A stretch of DNA of 64,000 nucleotides from Artemia franciscana. Its lineage: Eukaryota; Arthropoda; Branchiopoda; Anostraca; Artemiidae. The position numbers were made by a program, and so were the translations under genes. The stretch covers positions 31,929,195-31,993,194 of the forward strand of contig NC_088868.1 of the NCBI RefSeq assembly GCF_032884065.1. Reading direction: 5' to 3'. Of this stretch, positions 10,390 through 20,400 are shown piece by piece. The notes below the pieces were generated by a model. It made no database searches, had not been told where the DNA came from, and saw only the letters and a program-made list of their open reading frames with translations. Within the stretch, counting starts at the first letter, position 1. Every line of letters starts with the position of its first letter.

Positions 10390-12770
10390 AAGGGCATTAA
10401 GAAAAGTCTTTCAGGGAATGTCGAGGGGAGTTTTTGAACTACATCATAACATGTTGTGTGTATATGGATTGTCAAAAGGGTGTCTCTCAGGAATGACTGA
10501 GTACATTAATTTGGAATTTTCAGAAAATCAGAGATCAATTGACCAAAAAGGTAATATTTGCATATTACTACTACTACAACTACTGCTGCTTCAACTGCTA
10601 CCCCAAGTACTATTACTGCTACCACTACTATCACTAAAACTAATACTTCTGTAGCGAGTACTAATAAAGCTAAGGATAATGAAACTAAATCAAAACACAG
10701 TGTGTGTATACAGATTGCTGATACGGGCGTATCAGCAATATTTTTGGAACAGCTTATCATACCAAGAGGAAACTTCAGGGGCATCATGAGTGGGATGCTC
10801 AGCTGACCATAAGGCAAAATGTAACTGTTACTACTGTTATTATTACTGCTGCTACTACTGTTACTGCTAATAATTATACACTATTACTGTTACTACTGTT
10901 CCTACTACTACCACTACCACTATGATACTAGTATAATTAAGGCTACACGTATGAAGGTAAAAATTTGACAGAATATTGAGGGGAAATTTGAACTAAATCA
11001 AAACGCATTATGCGCATGTAGATTGTCAAAAGGGCGCACCTCAAGAATTGATTTGAGTATTAAGTTGAATCTTTCGGAGAATGCTTAAATGGGAAGATAA
11101 GTTGACAAAAAGGTAATATACGCTTCTCGCTACTAACACTAATACAACTGTTACTTATCCTTATACTCCTAAACTACTGCAACTACTACTTCAGTTGCAA
11201 AACTTGTAAATTTTAGAGTATTAAGATGAAAAGGGCATCAAAAGGGGGCCAGAAGCGCATATCAACAATATTTTTGGAATGGCTTAACATGTCAAGGTAA
11301 AACTTCCGGGGCCTCATGAAAGCAATATTCAACTAACCAAAAGGCAACATGCCCACGCTAATAATACTGCTGCTAATACGACACTAGCCCTATAACTACT
11401 TTTACTACCACCAAAACTTCTGTGATAATAGTACTATTAAAGCTATGTCTATGAAGGTAAAATTTGAGAGAATATTGATGGCAAATTCGAACTAACAAAA
11501 GAGACGATGTGTATTTAGATTGCCAAAATACCGTATCCTAAGAATTGGTTTGTTTATTAAGTTGGAACTCTCAGAGGATACTTTAAGGTGATGATCAATT
11601 GACCAAAAGGCAATATGTGCACACTAATACTAATACTAATGCTACTGCAACATTTACTAGTTCTACTACTACTATTACTATTATTCCAATTACTACTTCT
11701 ATCGCAGCTACTTGTAAGGTTAAGGGTATTAAGATAAAAATTTCAAAAGTATACGAATATACAAGTTAAAAAAGAGCACATCGACAGTATCATAGCAATG
11801 GCTAAGTGCATAAAGTTGAGTAGTTATACTGCTACTGTGACTACTATTACAACTATGCCTAAGGGCATGAAGGTGAAATTTTCAGAGAATATTGCCGAAA
11901 ATTTCTGTTGTACGGATAACCACCTGCCATCCGTATGCAGGTTGTCAAAAAGGCATATCAGCAATATCTTAAGAAAAGTTTCGTATGTGAAATTAAAACT
12001 TGCAGCGCTTGTTGTGGGGGATGTTGAAACTAACCAAAAGACAATATTTGCATCATAATACTAGTGCTTCTACTCCTACAACTACTACTACTGCTACTAC
12101 TACTACTGCTACTAAAGCTAAAACTACTAGTATTAACTCTTAATACTACTGCTAGCAAAGCTACAACTACTACTATTAACTCTACTCCTACTGCTACTAC
12201 TATAACTACTGATGCTATTAATACTACTAATAAATCCAAGGGTATTAAAGCGAAAATTTTGGGTAATGTTGTAACTGTATTGAAATAAATCGAAACACAA
12301 TATGTTCACACAGATTGTCAAGAGAACGTATCAGCAATGCTTCAGGATCGGTTAGTGGTGTTAAGTTAAAGATTTCATCGTGTATTGAAGAGGATGTTGA
12401 AAAAAAAGGTGCTATGTGCAAACTCCTACAAATGGTACTACTGCTACTACAACTAATGCTACTACACTAGCTAAGGGTATTAAGGTGAAGCCTTTAATGA
12501 ATATTTAGGCGGATGCTGAACTAAATAAAAACGAACAATGATCATGTAAATTGTCAATAGGGTGAAAAAACAATATCGCAATAATGGCTCATATTATTAA
12601 GTTAGATCTTCCAAGGTAAGTTGTGACAGATTTTGAACTAACCAGAAGACACTATGTGTATACTTTTGATACTACTTCTACGGTTACTGTGACTACTGAC
12701 ACATAAGGGCATTAAGTTGAAACGTTTAGGGGGAGTTTCAATTAAAAGAAAAAACTATACGCATGCAAGC
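10390..12770 (+). repeat. Repeat family T array with ACT/ACC trinucleotide tracts
   Basis: About six to seven degenerate units of roughly 300-400 bp. Each has an imperfect (ACT)n/(GCT)n tract, then 'AAGGGTATTAAG', a 'TTTCAGAGAATATTG' block, 'AACTAAATCAAAACACA', 'CAGATTGTCAAAAGGG', 'GCATATCAGCAATATTT' and 'GACCAAAAGGCAATATG'. Open frames of 70-100 codons here are Thr- or Leu-rich translations of the trinucleotide tracts. An inverted copy lies at 41995-42480. Confidence 0.8.
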
Positions 12771-12799
12771 ATTAAAGAGCAATATCATAGGCAGCACTG

Positions 12800-13010
12800 T
12801 TCTATCATTGCAAGTAATATTATTCATATTTTAAAGGAGCTAATTTGGTTGGAAATCTAGTACCCTTTTTTAAGAGTAAAAAGTGATTGTGGGCAATCAA
12901 CCCTCCCCTTTAGCTCATAATTTTCCAAACACTTCCAATAAAATTTAATGTAGCTATTTTGTTCAGCATAGCTAAATGGTCTTGTAACTGCAGCTCCTGG
13001 GCTACTGCAC
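12800..13010 (+). repeat. Partial family A unit
   Basis: The stretch contains 'AAGGAGCTAATTTGGTTGGAAAT', 'TTTAAGAGTAAAAAGTGAT' and 'TTTTGTTCAGCATAG', matching part of the 9-10.3 kb units. It closes the right side of the family T array, so the local order is A-T-A. Confidence 0.6.
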
Positions 13011-14895
13011 AGGTCTACCCCCCACAGTTATTCAATTTGCCCAAGGACGGTCAAGCGGAGGTCTTGACCGAAATATTTGAATAATTTTCAAGTTTTTTCA
13101 CTGGCTGTGTATTGTCCTCGTTCTTCTTTTCTTTGCAATTTTGTGTTTTATCATGATTAGCCAGTGTGGTTTCAGAAATTATTTATGAATAAACTAAACT
13201 AGAGCAGACTGAACATTATGACCTTGCTATTACCTAAATGCGTTATCATAAACCTTATGCAATTCCCCGTCACCGTGGTTGCGGCGCAAACTGGTATAAA
13301 ACAGTCTCTAGCCCAGAGTAACCAAAAATTAAAAACCTTTTTGAAAAAAAAACTTTCCAGCAAGGAAGATCGTTATTTGAAGCTAATTCAGGAGTGGTAC
13401 CATTATCTCGATTAATCTTAAAGGCAAAAGTTTATTGGAAAGCAAATTTATGAGAATTTTAAAAATTAGCCTTAAACACGACAAAAATTGCGTTGCATCG
13501 AAATGAAAATAGCGAAATTAGAATAATAGCCGAAAACACCATTTAGGAAAATTACATAAATTAAAAAAATGCCAAAGCCATCGTACTGTTTACAGAAGGG
13601 CCAAAGGGTAGTTCAGGTTATGACTATAAGTGTAATAATACTGCTTGTCAAGGAAAATATAAACTACAGACAAAAGGGTATCAACCAAATGTACTTGAGC
13701 AAAAGGTGCTGTGGGTTTTGGCTCAAAAAGTGTTTTATTCTTTGAATAAATTGAACTAGAACAAATTAAGGAACATTAGGACTTCGGTATTATCTAAAAG
13801 CGCTATCATAACCCTTCTAGCCGGGTCATCATAACCCGTGAAAAGTAGACAGATGGATAGTAGGCACTAAAATAGCAGGTAGTAGAATAAAAATCTGAAA
13901 AAGGAAAGAACTGCTTCCTCAACGATCAGAAAAGAACTGCGATACCTAAAGAACCATGTGGTTGAATGAGGTTGTACCTCAATGCAATTGCTCATCATCA
14001 TGGGTTAAAAGCCAAAATGCATACAATAACCAAAAGAAGTTCAGTTTATGGCTAATAAGCGCAAATATAGCACCCAATCTCACTTTAATTAATTATTGGA
14101 AGCTATCTGTCGTGACTCGAGATAAAAAAGAGGTAACCTTAAAGAAGAAAAACATGGCATATAATAATATAGACAATAAATGTTAAATAGATAATGGAAG
14201 TAGATAGATGGACGGTAAACAATAAAATAGTAGATAGAAGAATAAAAAACGGGAACAGGATAGAGCTGTTTCCTCATTGGATACGAAAAGAACCAAATGC
14301 TTGAAGAAGGTTGTATCTCTGTGCAATTGCCCTTCATCAAGAAAAAAAAAGCCGTAAACCAATATAATACCTACAAAAGCCTAAGAGAGGTCAAGCATAT
14401 GATAAATAATACAAAGCATAGTAAAAGACAATACTGCAATAAAAGAAAAAAATAAGTGAAATAGAAGTAAATGGATAATAGGACAATACGAGTAAAAGAA
14501 TAATAACAAAATAAACAAATGAATACCTTGATGTTATAAAATAGTTGCCTACCTATCAGAGCCTAATATGCGTTTCGTCTAGAAACTGTTTTAATAGAAA
14601 TTTAAATATTTAATTATAAATTATTTAAAGTTAATACTGTTATAATAAACTAACTAAAATAAAAATTAATATTAATATAAGCTATATTGATAGGATCTTT
14701 ATTAAAGAGATTATGAATAGAATACAAAAATTGTGACAATATTATCACATAATTTATTGGATACAAAAATTCACTAAACTTGTTTTGCAATAGGCAGTTT
14801 TTTTTAGTGAAAAAGTAAATCATAGGCAGCAGTACAAAGTAACAACAAATAATAATGTTACAATACAACATCATAATATAACATAACAAAATAAT
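13010..14895. repeat. Degenerate repeats and AT-rich DNA
   Basis: Two diverged copies of a ~350-bp unit are visible. One has 'CTATTACCTAAATGCG' (about 13230) and the other 'GTATTATCTAAAAGCG' (about 13790). The blocks near 13850-14000 and 14195-14340 share 'GTAGA(C/T)AGATGGA', 'CTG(C/T)TTCCTCA' and 'GGTTGTA(C/T)CTC'. From about 14540 to 14895 the sequence is almost only A and T. Open frames of 65-83 codons show no family signature. Confidence 0.55.
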
Positions 14896-14896
14896 A

Positions 14897-15215
14897 TAAC
14901 GTTAGCGCGTTAGGGTACTAGACTTGAGTCCGTACTTGTCCGTGAAGACAGGGATTTAAGTCCTTGTGTCTCTGGTTATTTGGTTTGGAACGGGAGTAGT
15001 GGCGTGACTCTGTGAGCTCAGCCAAATTCGATCTGGTTCTAAATGGGTACCTAGGGAATTCTGGGGAAGGTAAGCAGGAAGGGTGCACGGAGGTGCAACA
15101 GAATGGATGGTTGCACCTCAGCAAACCCCTCCCTATTGCTCTTCCTAGCGGAAGGATTGTGAAACGGAGATGAGCACTATCGGTAAGGATTGTAAAAATT
15201 AAATGCCATATTCTT
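14897..15215 (+). mobile_element. tRNA-derived SINE, family S1
   Basis: This aligns along its length with the SINE at 31152-31468. Shared blocks are 'GGCGTGACTCTGT(G/A)AGCT', 'CTCTAAATGGGTACCT', 'GGGGAAGGTAA(G/A)CAGGAAGGG', 'CTTCCT' and 'GAAACGGAGAT(G/C)AGCAC'. The tRNA-like head is diverged, with B-box-like 'GGGATTTAAGTCC' in place of GGTTCGAATCC. No clear target duplication is seen. Confidence 0.75.
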
Positions 15216-15299
15216 CACTTTTTTCCCTTTATTTATCCAAGAGAACTTTCCGTTTGAGAAACAAATAGAATTTTAGGAAATTAATTGAGTGGTGTTATT

Positions 15300-15770
15300 G
15301 TATTTAATAGCGTTAAACAAAGATTAGATTACAGGAAGCTAAAATGGTCAAGTATGGTTCTGAAACTTGGGCACTTTGAATGACGGAGGAGGATTTGTTA
15401 GATATTTTCCAAAGGAATTGTCTACACACAGTTCTGGGTACCTATTTGACTGACCATATTTCAAACAGTAAGCTGTACGAAAACATGTCCCATTTTCTAG
15501 GGCTATAACGAGAAAAACGTTGAGATGGCTACGACTCGTTTTGTGGATGATAGATTGCTGAAGATCGTCCTTTTCAGCATCCATCTAGGGCCGAACGAAA
15601 AAGAGGTCCTCCCCGAATGGAGTACGAAGAGGTCGCAATAAAGGATGTGAAAGAACTGGGAACTTTTTGGGAGGCTGTAAAGAGGTATGCTTTGAATAGA
15701 TTGGGATGGGCGAGCAATGTGTACAGCTGTATTGGTTTTGGGCGGCAAGATGCTGCAGTAAGTTATTAGT
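15300..15770 (+). pseudogene. LINE C-terminal fragment
   Basis: In broken frames the plus strand reads a C-terminal LINE tail: 'YGSETWAL', then 'FQRNCLHTVLGTYLTDHIS', a basic 'TLRWLRLVL' block, and last 'DVKELGTFWEAVKRYALNRL', 'GWASNV'. Stops and frame shifts occur throughout, for example a TGA after 'ETWAL'. The same fragment recurs at 63810-64000. Confidence 0.7.
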
Positions 15771-16151
15771 AGTAGTAGCTAAGGTGTTTACAAAGAAATA
15801 AGGTTAAATTTATTCATAATTAATTCAACATGTGAATATACAGTGCTAATCCACACAAAGGCCCTTAGACTTGTAAAGGAGGGTATAGTAGCTCCTTCTC
15901 ATTTAATATGCAAAATATGTTTTGAGTTTGGAACAAAAGACTAAACATTGGCAAAAAGATTAATTTTCATCATCGATAGACAATTTTTAATATATTAGGT
16001 TAAATAGATGGCATTTTTGTAATCTCAAAAATGTCACAAGGATAGCCCCCCCCTCCAGATCCATATATTCATGATTTAGATTATCTTAATCCACTCCCCC
16101 TCTCTGTTTCCGATAAACTCTATGGAGCATCTAATAACAAAATACACTTAC
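15771..16151. other. PNKP intron or downstream DNA, nothing recognised
   Basis: This lies directly after the donor of the last visible PNKP exon in transcription order. I looked on the minus strand for the expected next region (acidic linker, then the Walker A of the kinase domain) and found no supporting frame. There are C-rich tracts near 16046 and 16095. Confidence 0.4.
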
Positions 16152-16320
16152 CTAGAAAGTATTCTTCAGGGGTGTAGAATTTTAAGCCAACATTTAGGGC
16201 GAAAAGCCTATCTGCAATTGAATGATCTTTTTTCTTTTTAGGAGCCCAATGATCCGGCCGTCCAGCTGCATCGCCACAAAAAAAGGACTCGTCCATGTCA
16301 ACTTCAATATTGTTGTTTAG
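16152..16320 (-). CDS. PNKP: PNKP exon, phosphatase motif GDAAGRP
   Basis: This 169-nt exon encodes 56 residues plus one base. It begins '[14 protein letters not shown]' and continues with '[18 protein letters not shown]', '[13 protein letters not shown]' and 'TPEEYFL'. In animal PNKP this is the last part of the HAD-type 3'-phosphatase domain, which removes 3'-phosphates from DNA ends. The Asp of GDAAGR belongs to the conserved metal-binding part of the HAD active site. Splice sites: acceptor ...GTTATTTAAG before 16320 and donor CTAG|GTAAGT at 16152/16151. Its phase 0 start fits the phase 0 end of the exon at 22995. The open +1 phase at its end shows that at least one more exon is needed, which would lead into the kinase domain. 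That exon was not found in 1-16150. Two decayed copies lie just upstream in transcription order. Confidence 0.93.
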
Positions 16321-16343
16321 CTTAAATAACAGAATCAAGTAAT

Positions 16344-16483
16344 TAGATTTTAAGCCAACATTTACGGGGAAAAGCCTATCTGCAATTAACTGGCCTTTTT
16401 TTGAGGGCTCAATGATCCGACTGTCCAGCTGAATTGCTACAAAAAAATTGCTCGTCCATGTTAACTTCTATATAGTTGTTTAG
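16344..16483 (-). pseudogene. Decayed copy 2 of the PNKP GDAAGRP exon
   Basis: A ~165-bp tandem duplicate containing the acceptor region and most of the exon. It keeps '[10 protein letters not shown]', but GDAAGRP has become a CSNSAGQS version that lacks the conserved Asp. A TGA follows at the position of the conserved Trp after 'SDH'. The donor and the last ~12 codons (TPEEYFL region) are missing. It cannot supply a working exon. Confidence 0.88.
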
Positions 16484-16509
16484 CTTAAATAATAGAATCA
16501 AGTAATTAG

Positions 16510-16647
16510 GTTTTGAGCCAACATTTAGGGCGAAAAGCCTATCTGCAATTGAGTGGTCTTTTTTTTTAGGCGCCAAATGATCCGGCGGTTCAGCTTCATC
16601 GCCAAGAAAAACGACTTGTTCATGTCAACTTCTACATTATTGCTTAG
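16510..16647 (-). pseudogene. Decayed copy 3 of the PNKP GDAAGRP exon
   Basis: The third copy in the same tandem series starts 'LSNNVEVDMNKSFF', then a 1-bp deletion before GDAAG shifts the frame. It keeps an acceptor-like 'TATTATTTAAG' and, at DNA level, the 'GATAGGCTTTTCGCCC' block. Like copy 2 it lacks the exon 3' end and donor. It is closer to the functional exon at DNA level than copy 2 in some parts and not in others, so the order of duplication is unclear. Confidence 0.87.
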
Positions 16648-16689
16648 CTTAAATAATAGAATCAAATATTTATTTTATAAAAAAGGACA

Positions 16690-17480
16690 ATACCACAAAT
16701 CAAACTCATTTTTTATGTGAAAATCACCCATTTTTCGATAAGAGTGCGTTGAAAGGCTTAAAAAAATAGGCACATTTCTCATCTTCCTCACACTTTCAGA
16801 TATCCAAAGAATTAAAAGTGGGGCACCTAATTGTGGATGTAAATGAATCCCCCCTATGCTATCTATAAACCTCGCAATCCTGCCATCTAAAGACCTCGGA
16901 ATCATGCCATCTATAGAACTCGCAATAGTATGAAGAACAAGATTTTTCTAATTTTATAGAAGAGCAAAAAGGATGTTTTTAAGCTGCCGTTTAAAAATTT
17001 ATTATTAAAAAATTAAAATACAGGAACAATCTATAAAATTATAGTTAGTAAGGAATTTTACACACCAAAAAGATTAATCTCGGTTAATCTTTAGATCAGA
17101 TATTGATATAAAATTTAGAACAAATCTAATCTTATTACTGAGAGGATTAAGGGGAAGATATTGGAAATGCTTATTGGAGACTAGCTACAAAATATGTTTA
17201 TAATTAATATATACTTGTTATTGTTAATTAAATCTGATTGAGCACCTCCTTAATCTGATCATGATGTTAAGCTTATTCCCCTCCCCTGTTGGAGACAATT
17301 CTTTAAGTCGTGATGGCTTCAGTCTTGTAGAAGACCAAGTCATACAGAACTTAACTCCAGGTGAACAATAATACCCGTCTCCGTCCACCCAAATTTCTTT
17401 AGTAAAATTATTAATAAGAAATTATTCAAGAAAACAACTGTTCATCGCAAATGTGCCACAAAACGCCAAATGAAAACAGG
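16690..17480 (-). other. PNKP intron, no gene recognised
   Basis: AT-rich DNA. A 76-codon minus frame (16675-16905) has no family signature. A short direct repeat around 'CTATAAACCTCGCAA' / 'CTATAGAACTCGCAA' lies at 16861-16925. Confidence 0.4.
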
Positions 17481-17484
17481 AGTC

Positions 17485-20400
17485 ATCAAGAAAATATCTA
17501 TGCAAGAGGAAAAAAGAATAAAAAGAGCAAAGGAAAAGTCATAAACCATGAAAGAATAGTAAAAAAGAAGAGGGAAAAACTATCAACCACTTCATGTGGA
17601 ATACTTGTCAAAATAATAAGCGATGATTTCCGATATCTTGTTTCAAAAGTTACAGCAAAAAAATTTATGCAAGAGAGAAAAAGAATTAAAATGTAAAAAA
17701 GAGTAGAGAAACTAATGGACAATGAAAAAGAAAAAAAAAGGAAAAAGTTTAGAGCAGAAATTCATTTAGATTTCTGTTAAGCCTTGCAACTGTACAAGTT
17801 TTTTTTTCCTCAATGTTCACTAACTGAGAATTTTACCTATTATTCTGATCGATTTTAGTTTCATTTCAAATAATACTTGAAATCAAAATGCTATTTTGAT
17901 TTCATTTGAATTGTTTCTCAAAGATGGAAGGGGACCGGGTCTTTTTTTTACCGAAATGACGGGGAATTTATTTCTATTCCTCGATTTGTATGGATGTTAC
18001 CAAAGTTAAACAGAAATAACAATTTCCCAGTTACAACAAAAGTCTATTGCAAAATGAAAAAAGAATAAAAATGGAAAAAAGTATAAAAGAAAAGTGATAA
18101 GCCATGCAAAATAGTAGTCTATTTGAAAAAAAAATACAAGGGAAAAAATTAAAAAAGAATAAAGGAAAAGTCCAACACCATGAAAAAAGAAGAGGGAAGA
18201 TCTTGTAATCACTTCGTGTAAAATCATCGTCCAAATTCGAAGAGATGGCTTCCAAAACCAGCAAAACTCTATGTAAGAACAAAAAGACACATGGCAAAAA
18301 GAGTAAAGGAAAAATCATGGACTATGAAATAAGCAAAAACGAAGAAGTGAAAACTGGGAATAAGCCTAGATAAGTCACCATGGCAAAAGAAAACAAGAAG
18401 AGGAAAATAATTTGAATTATTTCGCGTGAAATACATCTCCAAATGCTAAGTGATGGTTTCAAATATCCTTTTTCCCAGTTGCATCATGAAACCTAGGCAA
18501 GAAAAAAAAATGAAGGACAGGAAAAAGAAAAGGCATAAACCATGAAAAACAGAGGGAAAAATCGGAATTATTTCATCTGAAATAATTGTCGAATTTCTAA
18601 GTGATGTTTTCCAGTATCTTTTTCCCCAGTTGCAACAAAAATCTAAGCATTAAGAAAAAACAAAATGAAGAAAAAAGTAAAGAAAAAATCAAAGACCATG
18701 AAAAAAGAAGACAAAAAAAGTTAATTACTCTGTGTAAAATATTTGTCCAAATGCTAAGTGACGGTTTCCAGTATCTTTTTTTCCAGTTGCAATGAAAATC
18801 AACGCAAGAGGAAAAAACAAAAATAGAGAAAAGGGTAAAGGAAGTCATACACCATGAAAAAACAGAAGAGGAATAAACTTCAACTACTCTGTGTAAAATA
18901 TTTGTCCAAACGCTAGGCGATGGCTTTCGGCACCGTATCTTGTTTTCCCAGTTGCAACAAAAGTATATGCAAGAGAAAAAAAGAACAAAAATAAAAAATA
19001 AGTGTAAAGGAAGTCATAAACCATGCAAAATAATTTTGTCTATTTTAAAAAATCTATATAAGAGGAAAAAAAGGAAAAAAGAGTCGAGGAAAAATCCTAA
19101 GCCATGAAAAAAGAAGAAGAAGAAAAAACTAGGAGTCACTTCAAGTGAAATAATTGTCCCAATGCTAACTGGTGGTTTCCAGTATCTTTTTCCCAGTTCC
19201 GACAAAAATATATGCAAGAGAAAAAAGAAAAATGGAGAAAGGAGTAAAGAAAAAGTCATACACCATGACAAAAAAGAAGAAAAAAATGGGATTTTCTTCA
19301 TGTAAGAAATAATTGTCCAAATGCTAATTAACAGTTTCTAGAATCTTTTTCCCCAAATGCAAAGAAAACCTAAGCATTAAGAAAAAACAAAAATGAAGAA
19401 AGGAGTAAAGAAAATGTCACAATGAAAAAAAGAAGAGAAAAAAACATGAATTACTCTGTGTAAAATATTTGTCCAAACGCTAGGTGATGGCTTTCGGTAC
19501 CATATCTTGTTTTCCCAGTTGCAACAAAAGTATATGCAAGAGAAAAAAGAACAAAAATAAAAAAGTAAGAGTAAAGAAAGTCATAAACCATGCAAAATAG
19601 TGATCTATTTTAAAACAAGAGATAAGAGCTCATATGGCACTTGTGACGAGGCAAGAAGAGATAAGAGCCAAGAGCTCATATGGTGTGAGCTCTAACAAAA
19701 TTCTAAGAATCAATAGATTGATTTAAAAGGAAAATCAGAGGCTTAATGCCGGTCAGGATTTAAAATAAGAGCTCTGAGTCACGATGTCCTTTTAAATATC
19801 AAAATTCATTAAGATCCGATCACCCACTCGTAAGTTATAAATACCTCATTTATTCTAATTTTTCCTCTCCCTTTAGCCCCCTAGATGGTTGAATCTGGAA
19901 AACGACTTTATCAAAGTCAATTTGTGCAGCTCCCTGATACGCCTACCAATTTTCATCGTCCTAGCACGCCCAGAAGCACCAAACTCGCCAAAGCACTGAA
20001 CCCCTCCCCCCAACTCCCCCAAAGACAGCGAGTCCAGTACGGTTACGTCAATCACGTATCTACGACATTTGCTTATTATATCCACTAAGCTTCATACCGA
20101 TTCCACCACTCTAAGCGTTTTCCAAGATTTTAGGTCCCCCTCCATTTCCCCATTTCCCCCTCCAACTCCCCCTAATGTCAATAGATCTGGTCAGGATTTT
20201 AAATAAGAGCTCTGAGACTTGAATTCCTTCTCGGCAAAGCACTGAACCCCTCCCCCCAACTCCCCCAAAGAGAGCGAATCCAGTACAGTTACGTCAATCA
20301 CGTATCTACGACATTTGCTTATTATATCCACCAAGCTTCAGCCCGATTCCTCCACTTTAAGCGTTTTCCAAGATTTTAGGTCCCCATCCATTTCCCCATT

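Noticed and set aside
10506..12321. Thr- or Leu/Val-rich open frames of 60-103 codons
   Set aside because: They follow ACT/GTA trinucleotide tracts of repeat family T and shift with every unit.
16344..16647. Mutually exclusive alternative PNKP exons
   Set aside because: Both extra copies lack a donor site and carry a stop or frameshift, so they cannot replace the functional exon.
17498..19301. Several 70-95-codon minus frames rich in Phe, Leu and Ser
   Set aside because: They are frameshifted copies of the PNKP exon border plus T-rich intron, not independent membrane proteins.
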